In this document: positions 15,337-22,363 of the stretch, piece after piece
Layout: each line of letters opens with the position of its first letter
Position numbering within the stretch: the first letter of the stretch is position 1
Notes under the pieces: generated by a model
Told to the model about the DNA's origin: nothing
Seen by the model: the letters and a program-made list of their open reading frames with translations, nothing else
The model's database searches: none
From: Chloroflexota bacterium
GTDB lineage: Bacteria; Chloroflexota; UBA11872
Direction of reading: 5' to 3'
Length of the DNA stretch: 24,542 nt
Assembly (NCBI GenBank): GCA_028875175.1
Contig: JAPPFO010000131.1
Coordinates: 1 to 24,542 of the forward strand
Program-made: the position numbers and the translations under genes

Positions 15337-15366
15337 GTTTGTCGCGAACCTTTGGAAATTGAGGCC

Positions 15367-16194
15367 ATGCAACCAGCTGTATCCATCGACCACCTGGTCA
15401 AGCAATTCGACCCCGCCGGCTTCGGCGGCGCGTGGCGGCGCGCCCTGGGCCGGCCCCTCAAGGATCCGATCGTGGCGCTCGACGCCATCAACGTGCAGGT
15501 CCAGCGCGGCGAGGTCTACGGCATCGTCGGCTCCAACGGATCCGGCAAGTCCACCCTGGCGCGCGTCGTCGCCACGCTGCTGCTCCCGGACTCGGGCTCG
15601 GTCCAGGTCTTCGGCCACGACGTCGTCCGCGAGGCCCGCACCGTGCGCCGCTTCATGAACCGCGTCTCCGTTGAGGCGTCGTTCTTCAAGAAGCTCAGCC
15701 CGCTCGAGAACCTGACGTTCACCGGCCGCATCTACGGACTGCCGGCTGGAGAAGCTCACCAGCAGATCTTCGAAATCCTCAAGCGCCTGGACATCGAGGA
15801 GAAGGCGATCCGCCGGCCCATGGACCAGATGTCCCGCGGCCAGCAGCAGAAAGTCGCCGTGGCCCGTGCGCTCCTGACGTCGCCGGTGCTCCTGATCCTG
15901 GACGAACCCACCACGGGCCTCGATCCACGCTCCAAGCGCGAAGTCCAGGACTTCGTCCGCGAGGTCCGCGACACCCACGACGCCACCGTGATCCTGATGA
16001 CGCACGACATGGACGAGGCCGAGCAGCTGTGCAACCGCCTGGCCGTGATCGAAAAAGGCCGAATCCTGGTTGAAGACAAGCCCAGCGCCCTCCGGCGCGA
16101 GGGCGAGACCCTGGAAGACGCCTTCATCCGGCTCACCGGCCACGCCGTCGAAGTCCACGAACCCGACGAGGGCGCCGACGGCGGAGGAGGTTGA
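15367..16194 (+). CDS. ABC-2 type transporter ATP-binding protein
   Basis: A 275-residue ATPase that powers the permease encoded immediately downstream. All nucleotide-binding motifs are intact: Walker A GSNGSGKST (55-63), signature MSRGQQQKV (155-163), Walker B LLILDEP (175-181) with catalytic Glu180, and H-loop MTHD (His213). The early segment FGGAWRRALGRPLKDPIVALD resembles ABC-2 exporters of the ABC-A/NodI/TagH type. I prefer the ATG at 15367; a TTG at 15352 is possible. The substrate is unknown: drugs, lipids and polysaccharides are all handled by this class. The strong hairpin just upstream suggests transcription starts after it or reads through it conditionally. Confidence 0.93.
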   Translation: MQPAVSIDHLVKQFDPAGFGGAWRRALGRPLKDPIVALDAINVQVQRGEVYGIVGSNGSGKSTLARVVATLLLPDSGSVQVFGHDVVREARTVRRFMNRVSVEASFFKKLSPLENLTFTGRIYGLPAGEAHQQIFEILKRLDIEEKAIRRPMDQMSRGQQQKVAVARALLTSPVLLILDEPTTGLDPRSKREVQDFVREVRDTHDATVILMTHDMDEAEQLCNRLAVIEKGRILVEDKPSALRREGETLEDAFIRLTGHAVEVHEPDEGADGGGG

Positions 16195-16198
16195 CCTG

Positions 16199-17023
16199 AT
16201 GGTTCCGCTAAGACGTGAAGTAAGCGCCTCGTACGCCTTCGTGGAGCGCAACTTTCGCGCTGTGCGCCGCTACTGGGGTTGGGAGGTCGTGTTCCTCTTC
16301 CACTCCATCGTCAGCGCGCTCACCGTCGCCTACATCGCGCCCGGCGGTGTGGTGGTGGCTGGCCAGCAGTTCGATGCCGACCGCCTGATCCTGTTCCTGG
16401 TCGTCGGTACCGTGGTCTGGGCCTACCTCGACAGCGTCTTCGACTCCGTGGCCTTCATGGTCTCGTGGGAGCGCTGGGAAGGCACGATCGAAAGCACCTT
16501 CATGGCCCCAATCCGCCGGGTGACGTTCATCGCCGGCAGCTCCGCCTTCGCCGTGCTCTACTCGTTCGCCCGCGCCGTCGTGATCCTCGTGGTCGTGGCG
16601 CTGTTCTTCAATCTCGATCTGGCCGCCGCCAACTGGGTCGGCGCCTTCGCCGTGCTGGCCATCGGCAGCCTGGGGCTGCTCGGCATCGGCATCATGTCGG
16701 CCGCTCTACCCCTGCTTTTCCTGGAGCGCGGCTCGCAGATGACCGTGGTTGTCCAGGCCTCGCTGCTGCTCGTTTCCGGCGTGTACTACCCCGTGGAGGT
16801 TCTGCCTGATTGGCTGGAGTGGTTCTCCGTAATCTCGCCCGCCACCTACGTCCTCAACGCGATGCGCGCTGCGGTGCTCGACGGCGTCACCCTGGTCGAC
16901 CTGCTGCCGCACTTCGGTCCCCTGCTGCTCATCACGGCCGTGACCATGCCGCTCGGCGTGTGGGTCTTCGGCTGGGCCGAACGCTACGCCCTGCGCCACG
17001 GCCGCCTGAAGCGCAGCGGCTGA
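16199..17023 (+). CDS. ABC-2 type transporter permease
   Basis: A 274-residue membrane protein with six predicted segments and the conserved ABC-2 end pattern: VYYPVEVLPDWLEWFSVISP near 210-230, then TYVLNAMRAAVLDG. I chose the ATG at 16199 because an excellent ribosome-binding site GGAGGAGG (16183-16190) lies eight bases before it, inside the last codons of the ATPase gene; the open frame extends upstream but overlaps the ATPase. With the ATPase it forms a homodimeric or heterodimeric exporter. The end is only 14 bases from the convergent halogenase gene, with no terminator visible between them. Confidence 0.92.
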   Translation: MVPLRREVSASYAFVERNFRAVRRYWGWEVVFLFHSIVSALTVAYIAPGGVVVAGQQFDADRLILFLVVGTVVWAYLDSVFDSVAFMVSWERWEGTIESTFMAPIRRVTFIAGSSAFAVLYSFARAVVILVVVALFFNLDLAAANWVGAFAVLAIGSLGLLGIGIMSAALPLLFLERGSQMTVVVQASLLLVSGVYYPVEVLPDWLEWFSVISPATYVLNAMRAAVLDGVTLVDLLPHFGPLLLITAVTMPLGVWVFGWAERYALRHGRLKRSG

Positions 17024-17037
17024 GGCTGGTCGTTGGT

Positions 17038-18726
17038 CTACGCGATGTCGACCGCGCCGGTCTCGGCCAGGCGCGTGAGTGTGGCGGCGACCAGGTCGCG
17101 CAGGTCGGCTTCGATCGGAGTGCCTGCGTAGCGGTCCCGCAGGTCGGCCGCGATGTCCAGTCCGCTGCGGCGCCCGTCCAGCCGCTCCAGCACCGCGAGC
17201 GCCGCGATCGGCAACTCGATGTGCTCTGGGCCGGCATTGGGGTGAAGCCGGGTCACCCGCGTGATCGGCCGTAGGATCTCGTCGTGCTCGGCCATGTGCG
17301 GGCGGAAGCTGATGGCCTCGCCCAGGCGCGGCCGTCCCAGCAGCACGCTGGTAGCTGTCGGCGCGCGTGCTGGTCCACCCCCGAAACCTGCCTCGGCATC
17401 GGATATTTCGGACTGGCTGTCGGAGTCCAGGTCCGTCGACAGGTTCTCGTAGATCAACTCCAGCTGCCGCGGGCTATAGCCCCCGGCCGAGCGCAGTCGT
17501 CCGCCCGCCCCTTGCGTGCCGGTCACGCCCGCCGACAGGTGAATAAAGGCCTGTCGCATCGAGAAGTTTCTTGTCGGATCGGCCAGCTTCTTGGCTCGCC
17601 AGAACCACGCGTCGGCGTCCGTGTGCCCGCCGTACCAGTGCTCGGCCAGGTCCGCGAAGTCCGTGGCGATGCTCCGGTACTCGGTCTCGTACCAATCCAT
17701 CGCCAGCCCCTGCAGCCACGGCGCGGCGCGCCCCGTCCGGATCGCCCGCGCCGCCCGCAGCGCCCCGTTAACCGCCAGCGTCACGCCCGTCGACAGGATC
17801 GGGTCGATGAAGCACGCCGCGTCGCCCACCTGCATATAGCCGGGGCCGGCGAACCGGCTGCAAAAAAACGACCAGTCGCTCAGCGCCTCGACCCGCTCGC
17901 TAACCCATTCGCTGCCCTCCAGCAGCGCGGCGATCTCAGGACACCCTCGAACCTGCTCCAGGTAGTAGTCCGTGCGATTGGCCGCGCTCAGGTTGGCCAC
18001 TGCCTCCGGGTCCGTCACCAGTCCCACGCTGCGCATCGTGTCGGCGATTGGGATGTGCCAGATCCACCCGTCCGGCACGGTCACGATCAGGATGTTCCCC
18101 GCGTCCTTCGCGTCGTCGGACCCGAGCACCTCGTCCAGGTCGCGCCCGACGCTCCAGTGGCCGTAGAAGGCCACGTGACGCAGTGCCGTGTTGTACTGGC
18201 GCGTCCGAAACACCCGCCCGAACAGCGCGTCCTGGCCCGTCGCGTCGATGGTCAGATCGGCCGTCAGCGCGGTCTCGCGCCCGTCCGCCGCTCGAACTCG
18301 CGCACCTTGCACGTCGTCCGCTGAACCGACCGGCCCCAGCGCCGTCACCCCCTGGCGAACTTCCACGCCTTCCGCCGCCGCGTGGTCCAGCAGCAGCTTG
18401 TCGAACCTGCCCCGGTCCACCTGCCAGGCGAATGCCTGGTCCGGGTACACCTCGCTGAACTTCACCGTCCAGGGTTCCCGCGTTCGGCCCCAGATGTAGG
18501 TCGCCCCGAACTTCTGAGTGAATCCGGCCTGCTCCACCAGCGGCAGCGCGCCGGTGGCGTCCAGAGCCGGCAGCACGCCCGGAATCAGCGACTCGCCCAC
18601 GTGCGGCCGCGGCATGTACTCGCGTTCAACCAGTGCCACGCGCAGCCCGTCCTGCGCCAGCAGCGTGGCCAGCGTGGACCCTGCCGGGCCTCCGCCGAGG
18701 ATCAGCGCGTCGTAGCCGCTGCTCAC
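17038..18726 (-). CDS. Flavin-dependent halogenase-like protein with C-terminal PqqD-like domain
   Basis: A 562-residue FAD enzyme. The GTG at 18726 overlaps the upstream stop (GTGA, 18723-18726). The FAD-binding Rossmann motif is GGGPAG (11-16) and HVGESLIP is at 42-49. The halogenase marker WxWxIP occurs as WIWHIP (221-226), and the FxxPxxSxG marker as FIDPILSTG (306-314) in GDAACFIDP. Lys72 in QKFGATYIW may be the catalytic lysine. Such enzymes use FADH2, O2 and halide to halogenate aromatic or pyrrole substrates, and need a separate flavin reductase, which is not in the window. After an acidic linker (about residues 440-475), the last 80 residues look like a PqqD-type winged-helix or peptide-binding domain (LERLDGRRSGLDIAADL). 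A plain monooxygenase or geranylgeranyl-reductase relative remains possible. Confidence 0.8.
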   Translation of the reverse strand: MSSGYDALILGGGPAGSTLATLLAQDGLRVALVEREYMPRPHVGESLIPGVLPALDATGALPLVEQAGFTQKFGATYIWGRTREPWTVKFSEVYPDQAFAWQVDRGRFDKLLLDHAAAEGVEVRQGVTALGPVGSADDVQGARVRAADGRETALTADLTIDATGQDALFGRVFRTRQYNTALRHVAFYGHWSVGRDLDEVLGSDDAKDAGNILIVTVPDGWIWHIPIADTMRSVGLVTDPEAVANLSAANRTDYYLEQVRGCPEIAALLEGSEWVSERVEALSDWSFFCSRFAGPGYMQVGDAACFIDPILSTGVTLAVNGALRAARAIRTGRAAPWLQGLAMDWYETEYRSIATDFADLAEHWYGGHTDADAWFWRAKKLADPTRNFSMRQAFIHLSAGVTGTQGAGGRLRSAGGYSPRQLELIYENLSTDLDSDSQSEISDAEAGFGGGPARAPTATSVLLGRPRLGEAISFRPHMAEHDEILRPITRVTRLHPNAGPEHIELPIAALAVLERLDGRRSGLDIAADLRDRYAGTPIEADLRDLVAATLTRLAETGAVDIA

Positions 18727-19598
18727 GCGCAGTCGTGCTGCCGGCGTAGTTCCCGGCTCTCCGCTGCTAGCCCGGCGGCAGCCAGCAGATCGGCCGCCTT
18801 GGCGTAGGCAGCTTCGTAGTCCGCGCTTCCGATGATCTCCAGGGCCCGAGCCCGTGCCCGCCATGCCCGGGCAGCCACAAACGGCGCTCGCTCGGCGTCC
18901 ACGACCTTCAGGGCCGTGTCGGCCAGCCCTTTCGCCGCCGGGGCGAACTGATTCGGGTCTGACTTCGGATGATCCAGCAGCAGCCCGCTCAGCAGAAGTT
19001 GGCAACGGGCGTGCGCCGTGGGGTCCGTCGGCGGTGTCAGCACGGCGGCCGCGCGTCGAGCGTGGCTCACGGCCCGCTCGATCAGCGGCGCGCGGTCATC
19101 GGCCGGATAGAGCGCAAACACCTCCGCAATCTCCAGGTCGGTCCGCGCCACCGCTTCGGCGTCTCCGGCCGCTTGCCGATATTGCGCGGCCGCCAACAGG
19201 TCCATCGCCGCCGCTTCCAGCATCCGCGCGTTCGGCTCGCGTTCGGACACTGCTGCCAGGCGACGCGCGACGCCTCTCGCTTCCTGGGCGTCGGCCTGCG
19301 CTGCCTGCGCGGAGGTCGCAACGCTCTCCAACCAGCACTCCGCAGCCTCCACCGCCTCAAGCGCCGCAGCCCTGGTTACCGCCTGGCCGGCCTGCACCAT
19401 CGCCCGTACGCCCAGCGCCAACGCCTGCGCGGCCTCGGCGGACGCCCCTGGAAACGACTCGCTGTCGAGAACCGACCAGGCTTGCCGGGCCGCCGCAAAC
19501 CGTCCCGCACTACCTGGCGTCGCAGCGACACCCATCGCCGCCACCCCGTAGCCCAACGGATCCACCGCCACGTCCACGGTCGACGCGTCAGAAGTCAT
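18723..19598 (-). CDS. Alanine-rich helical (TPR-like) protein coupled to the halogenase gene
   Basis: I do not recognise this 291-residue protein. It is almost entirely alpha-helical by composition, very rich in Ala, with Glu/Arg/Gln patterns like TPR or other helical-hairpin repeats (ARRLAAVSERE and ARAWRARARALEII). It has no signal peptide or membrane segment and only two Cys (one in HDCA at the end). The ATG at 19596-19598 is the clear start. Its stop overlaps the halogenase start by four bases, so the two are made together and may act together, perhaps as a scaffold or carrier-binding partner; that is inference. A divergent promoter region separates it from the PhyH gene. Confidence 0.75.
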   Translation of the reverse strand: MTSDASTVDVAVDPLGYGVAAMGVAATPGSAGRFAAARQAWSVLDSESFPGASAEAAQALALGVRAMVQAGQAVTRAAALEAVEAAECWLESVATSAQAAQADAQEARGVARRLAAVSEREPNARMLEAAAMDLLAAAQYRQAAGDAEAVARTDLEIAEVFALYPADDRAPLIERAVSHARRAAAVLTPPTDPTAHARCQLLLSGLLLDHPKSDPNQFAPAAKGLADTALKVVDAERAPFVAARAWRARARALEIIGSADYEAAYAKAADLLAAAGLAAESRELRRQHDCA

Positions 19599-19647
19599 GG
19601 CAGCCCCAACCCTGGTGCGTGGACGTGTCGCGAACGCATGGGAGAAT

Positions 19648-19653
19648 TAGTCT
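19648..19653 (+). promoter_or_regulatory. Candidate -10 element for the PhyH dioxygenase gene
   Basis: TAGTCT in GAGAATTAGTCTAGC lies in the 118-base divergent gap. It would place transcription start near 19660, ahead of an inverted repeat at 19671-19691. GAGAAT at 19642 is an alternative. Weak evidence. Confidence 0.25.
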
Positions 19654-19670
19654 AGCTGGAGGGTCCATGT

Positions 19671-19691
19671 CGTCCGTTGGCCCATCGGACG
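19671..19691. promoter_or_regulatory. Inverted repeat CGTCCG-N9-CGGACG, possible operator or leader hairpin
   Basis: A perfect 6-base inverted repeat with a nine-base centre (TTGGCCCAT) lies 25 bases before the PhyH ATG, in the divergent intergenic region. It could bind a dimeric repressor or form a hairpin in the mRNA leader. GC-rich DNA gives such repeats by chance fairly often. Confidence 0.25.
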
Positions 19692-19716
19692 CCATGCCGC
19701 CAAAGGGGGAATCACC

Positions 19717-20508
19717 ATGGCTACCCAAACGCTCGCACGCTTGACGCCAGCGCAGGTCGACGCTTTCTGGCGCGACGGATACCTTGCCCTGCCGGACTTT
19801 CTGAGCGACGACGACATCGCCACCCTGCGGACCAGCATGGACGCTCTGGAGAGTTGGGCGCAGAGCCACGAGCACCGCGACTTCCAGCGCGAACCGAATG
19901 CGCTCCACATCGAGCGACTCGCGATCCGCAAAATCAACCACATTCACAAATACGGCGGGGTGATCTGGGACGAATTGATGCGCCGCGACGAAGTGCTGGA
20001 CCTCATGGAGGACCTCATGGGTCCCGACATCCGCTTCCATCACTCCAAGATGATGGTGAAGCCGCCGTTCGAAGGCTCAGCCAAGCCCTGGCACCAGGAC
20101 CTGCCGGAAGGCTTCATCACGCACGAGGAAGCCGACCGTCTCCGCCCGTGGGGAACCGACTTGCAGCCCGAGCAGGTGCCGGTCGTCGCCATCCAGTACT
20201 ACCTGGACGACTCGACGCTTCAGAACGGCTGCATCCAGGTCGTGCCCGGCAGTCACCGCCGCGGTCTTTTCGAAGATCCCTTGCACGAGTCGCTGATCGA
20301 TCCGTCGGAGGTCGTGGCCGCCGAGCTCAAGACTGGCGGCGCGCTGTTGTTTCACTGCCTGACGTACCACTACTCGGCGCCAAACACCTCTCCTAACGGG
20401 CGTCGCGGCGTCGTATACGAGTACATGGCCCCGGCTACGGGCGTGGAGCTCTCCTACGACGTCGAAGCCGACGCTGGCTGGGGCATGCCACTGCGAGTCG
20501 CCAACTAA
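19717..20508 (+). CDS. Phytanoyl-CoA dioxygenase (PhyH) family protein
   Basis: A 263-residue Fe(II)/2-oxoglutarate-dependent oxygenase of the PhyH family. The iron triad is visible: His126 and Asp128 in KPWHQDLP, and the distal His218 in LTYHYSAPN; Arg229 or Arg230 in NGRRGVVYEY should bind 2-oxoglutarate. The ATG has a strong purine-rich ribosome-binding site (AAAGGGGGAA). Members hydroxylate lipids, amines, sugars or secondary metabolites. The next gene, 99 bases on, is a Gfo/Idh/MocA protein; such pairs are common in bacteria with expanded catabolism of methylated or phosphonate-like compounds. The substrate is unknown. Confidence 0.9.
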   Translation: MATQTLARLTPAQVDAFWRDGYLALPDFLSDDDIATLRTSMDALESWAQSHEHRDFQREPNALHIERLAIRKINHIHKYGGVIWDELMRRDEVLDLMEDLMGPDIRFHHSKMMVKPPFEGSAKPWHQDLPEGFITHEEADRLRPWGTDLQPEQVPVVAIQYYLDDSTLQNGCIQVVPGSHRRGLFEDPLHESLIDPSEVVAAELKTGGALLFHCLTYHYSAPNTSPNGRRGVVYEYMAPATGVELSYDVEADAGWGMPLRVAN

Positions 20509-20525
20509 ACACAGCCTCACCTCCG

Positions 20526-20547
20526 TCCGCCGGCGGGCGGCGGATTT
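20526..20547 (+). terminator. Weak terminator-like hairpin after the PhyH gene
   Basis: TCCGCCG (20526-20532) pairs with CGGCGGA (20538-20544) across a five-base loop and is followed by only three T. It may end part of the PhyH transcripts; the short T-run makes it doubtful. Confidence 0.35.
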
Positions 20548-20566
20548 GCCGACCAGGCCGCCGGCT

Positions 20567-20585
20567 TGTCAGGCTTGGTCTGACA
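20567..20585. promoter_or_regulatory. Inverted repeat TGTCAG-N7-CTGACA, possible operator
   Basis: A perfect six-base inverted repeat lies 22 bases upstream of the GTG of the second oxidoreductase gene, overlapping where a promoter would be. It resembles a binding site for a dimeric regulator. No regulator gene is nearby. A ribosome-binding site AGGAG (20595-20599) follows. Confidence 0.28.
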
Positions 20586-20607
20586 CACCGCCGTAGGAGT
20601 ACGACCC

Positions 20608-21735
20608 GTGGGCAGCAAGCCGACCTACAAAGTCGCGCTGGTGAGTTGCGCCATGCACCAGCCGCAGCAGTACGCCCCGACGTTCGCCAATCACCCGCGC
20701 ACCGAGGTCGTCTGCGTGGCCGACGATCCCAGCGAGATCGACGACTACGTCGTCGAGACCAACCGCTCCGAGGCCGACCTGTACGGCGTGCCGTACATCG
20801 AGAGCATCGACGCCGTGGCGAACGATCCGTCAATTGACATCGTCAGCGTCTGCCCGCAGCTCGAGCGCCGCGGCGGCCTGTCGGCCCGCCTGGCGGATGC
20901 CGGCAAGCACCTGTTCATGGACAAGCCCAACGCGATTACGGTGGCCGAGGCAAGAGCAATCGCCGACGCCGCCCGCCGGCGCAACGTCCGCACCGTGATC
21001 TACGGACGCCACATGTCGACGATGATGCGGCGGATCAAGCGCGAGTTGGATGGCGGTTCCATCGGCGATCTCAAGACCATCCACTGGGATCTGATCTTCG
21101 CCAAGGGTCAGGCCGGTACCGTCCCCGATGACTGGACCACCGCCATCTCGCAGGACCTTTCGCGATTCACCTACCGCGCGGAGAACGCCGATCCCTCGGG
21201 CTCCGGACACGATGTCTGGGCCAAGCGCGAGCTGCATGAAATCGGTCTTTATCCGGTCGGACAGGTGCAATACTTGGCAAGGTCACCCGTTCGTGAGGTC
21301 TACGCGCAGCTTGGGCAGTACTGGCTGGGCAGCCACGCTGAGCGCGGTCTCGAAGACTTCGCCATCATGCACATGACGTTCGAGAACGGCGTGACGTCCA
21401 CCATCACCACCGGCCGCTACGGTCGCACGACCGACCCGGGAAGCGGGGTCGACAAGGTGTCGGTCGTTGGCACAAAGGGCTCGATCGTGGCCGACGGATC
21501 GCCGCCCACCGCCACGGCTTACGGCGTACCCGGCGACGACGGCAAGGGAGCGACCCGCGTCGACGCCATGGACTCCGGCGGCATTGAGGCGCTCATCGAC
21601 CAGTTCATTACCTGCATTGACGATGGCAGCGAAACTATCAACAACGCCGATTCCGGCGTTGCCCAGGTCGAGACACTGCTGGCCGGCTACGCCTCGTACT
21701 TCAGTGGTCAGCCGGTAACGCTGCCGCTGGACTGA
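20608..21735 (+). CDS. Gfo/Idh/MocA-family oxidoreductase, atypical Rossmann start
   Basis: A 375-residue protein with GTG start at 20608, preceded by AGGAG eight bases away. The fold is that of the family: a putative nucleotide-binding N-terminus and the conserved lysine motif DKP (Asp105-Lys106-Pro107) in HLFMDKPNAI. However, the first beta-strand reads YKVALVSCAMHQPQQYAP, without the G-x-G-x-x-G/A cofactor loop kept in the other oxidoreductase at 1477, so NAD(P) binding may be altered or lost. The C-terminal domain is normal in length. Likely role: oxidation or isomerisation of a sugar or polyol in catabolism; the adjacent PhyH gene may act on the same compound. Confidence 0.85.
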   Translation: MGSKPTYKVALVSCAMHQPQQYAPTFANHPRTEVVCVADDPSEIDDYVVETNRSEADLYGVPYIESIDAVANDPSIDIVSVCPQLERRGGLSARLADAGKHLFMDKPNAITVAEARAIADAARRRNVRTVIYGRHMSTMMRRIKRELDGGSIGDLKTIHWDLIFAKGQAGTVPDDWTTAISQDLSRFTYRAENADPSGSGHDVWAKRELHEIGLYPVGQVQYLARSPVREVYAQLGQYWLGSHAERGLEDFAIMHMTFENGVTSTITTGRYGRTTDPGSGVDKVSVVGTKGSIVADGSPPTATAYGVPGDDGKGATRVDAMDSGGIEALIDQFITCIDDGSETINNADSGVAQVETLLAGYASYFSGQPVTLPLD

Positions 21736-21742
21736 GTTCCGA

Positions 21743-22363
21743 CTAGTCGGTCGCCGCGTCCTCGGCGACATGGCGCTTCTTGCGCTCCAGCTCGCCGTGT
21801 ACGTGCAGGATCCGCTGAACCGCGGTGACCTGCGTCACGACGCTCAGCACCCACAGGCCGGCGCTCAGCAACCAGGCCGGTCCAAGCAGCGAGATCCCCA
21901 GCAGCAGCAGTCGCTCCGGCCGCTGCAGGATCCCGATCTCGCAGTCCACGCCCAGGCCCTCGGCGCGTGCCCGCGTGTAACTGATCAGCATCGACCCGAT
22001 CATTGTCGTCACCGCTAAGACGACCTCGATCCGCGCGTCCTGCGCCACGAAATGCCAGACCAGGCCAGTAAAGATCAGCCCCTCGGCCCACCGATCCAGC
22101 GTCGAATCCAGAAACGCGCCAAACTTCGACCCGTTCCCGCTTACTCGCGCCACGGCCCCGTCCAGCATGTCGAAGCCACCGGTCACCAGCACCAGCAGCC
22201 CGCCCGCGAGTGTCCAGCCAAAGCCAATGCACACCGCCGTCAGCGCGCTGACGGCTAACCCCGCCACGGTCAGCGCGTTCGGATCAATCCCGGTCCGCGC
22301 CAGCGGAGTCACCAGTCGTTCCACCGTTCGGCGCGTGCTCGCTTCGATGTGCGCCTTGTTCAC
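21743..22363 (-). CDS. pgsA1: CDP-alcohol phosphatidyltransferase, probable phosphatidylinositol (phosphate) synthase
   Basis: A 206-residue membrane enzyme. The GTG at 22363 overlaps the stop of the mannosyltransferase gene (GTGA, 22360-22363). The CDP-alcohol motif D-x2-DG-x2-AR-x8-G-x3-D-x3-D is complete: Asp65, Asp68, Gly69, Ala72, Arg73, Gly82, Asp86 and Asp90. The form SKFGAFLDSTLDR is that of bacterial phosphatidylinositol-phosphate synthases. It should join CDP-diacylglycerol and inositol 1-phosphate in the cytoplasmic membrane. Placement in an operon with inositol-phosphate synthase and PimA/PatA-like genes supports inositol, not glycerol phosphate, as the acceptor; this part is context-based. 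Confidence 0.87.
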   Translation of the reverse strand: MNKAHIEASTRRTVERLVTPLARTGIDPNALTVAGLAVSALTAVCIGFGWTLAGGLLVLVTGGFDMLDGAVARVSGNGSKFGAFLDSTLDRWAEGLIFTGLVWHFVAQDARIEVVLAVTTMIGSMLISYTRARAEGLGVDCEIGILQRPERLLLLGISLLGPAWLLSAGLWVLSVVTQVTAVQRILHVHGELERKKRHVAEDAATD

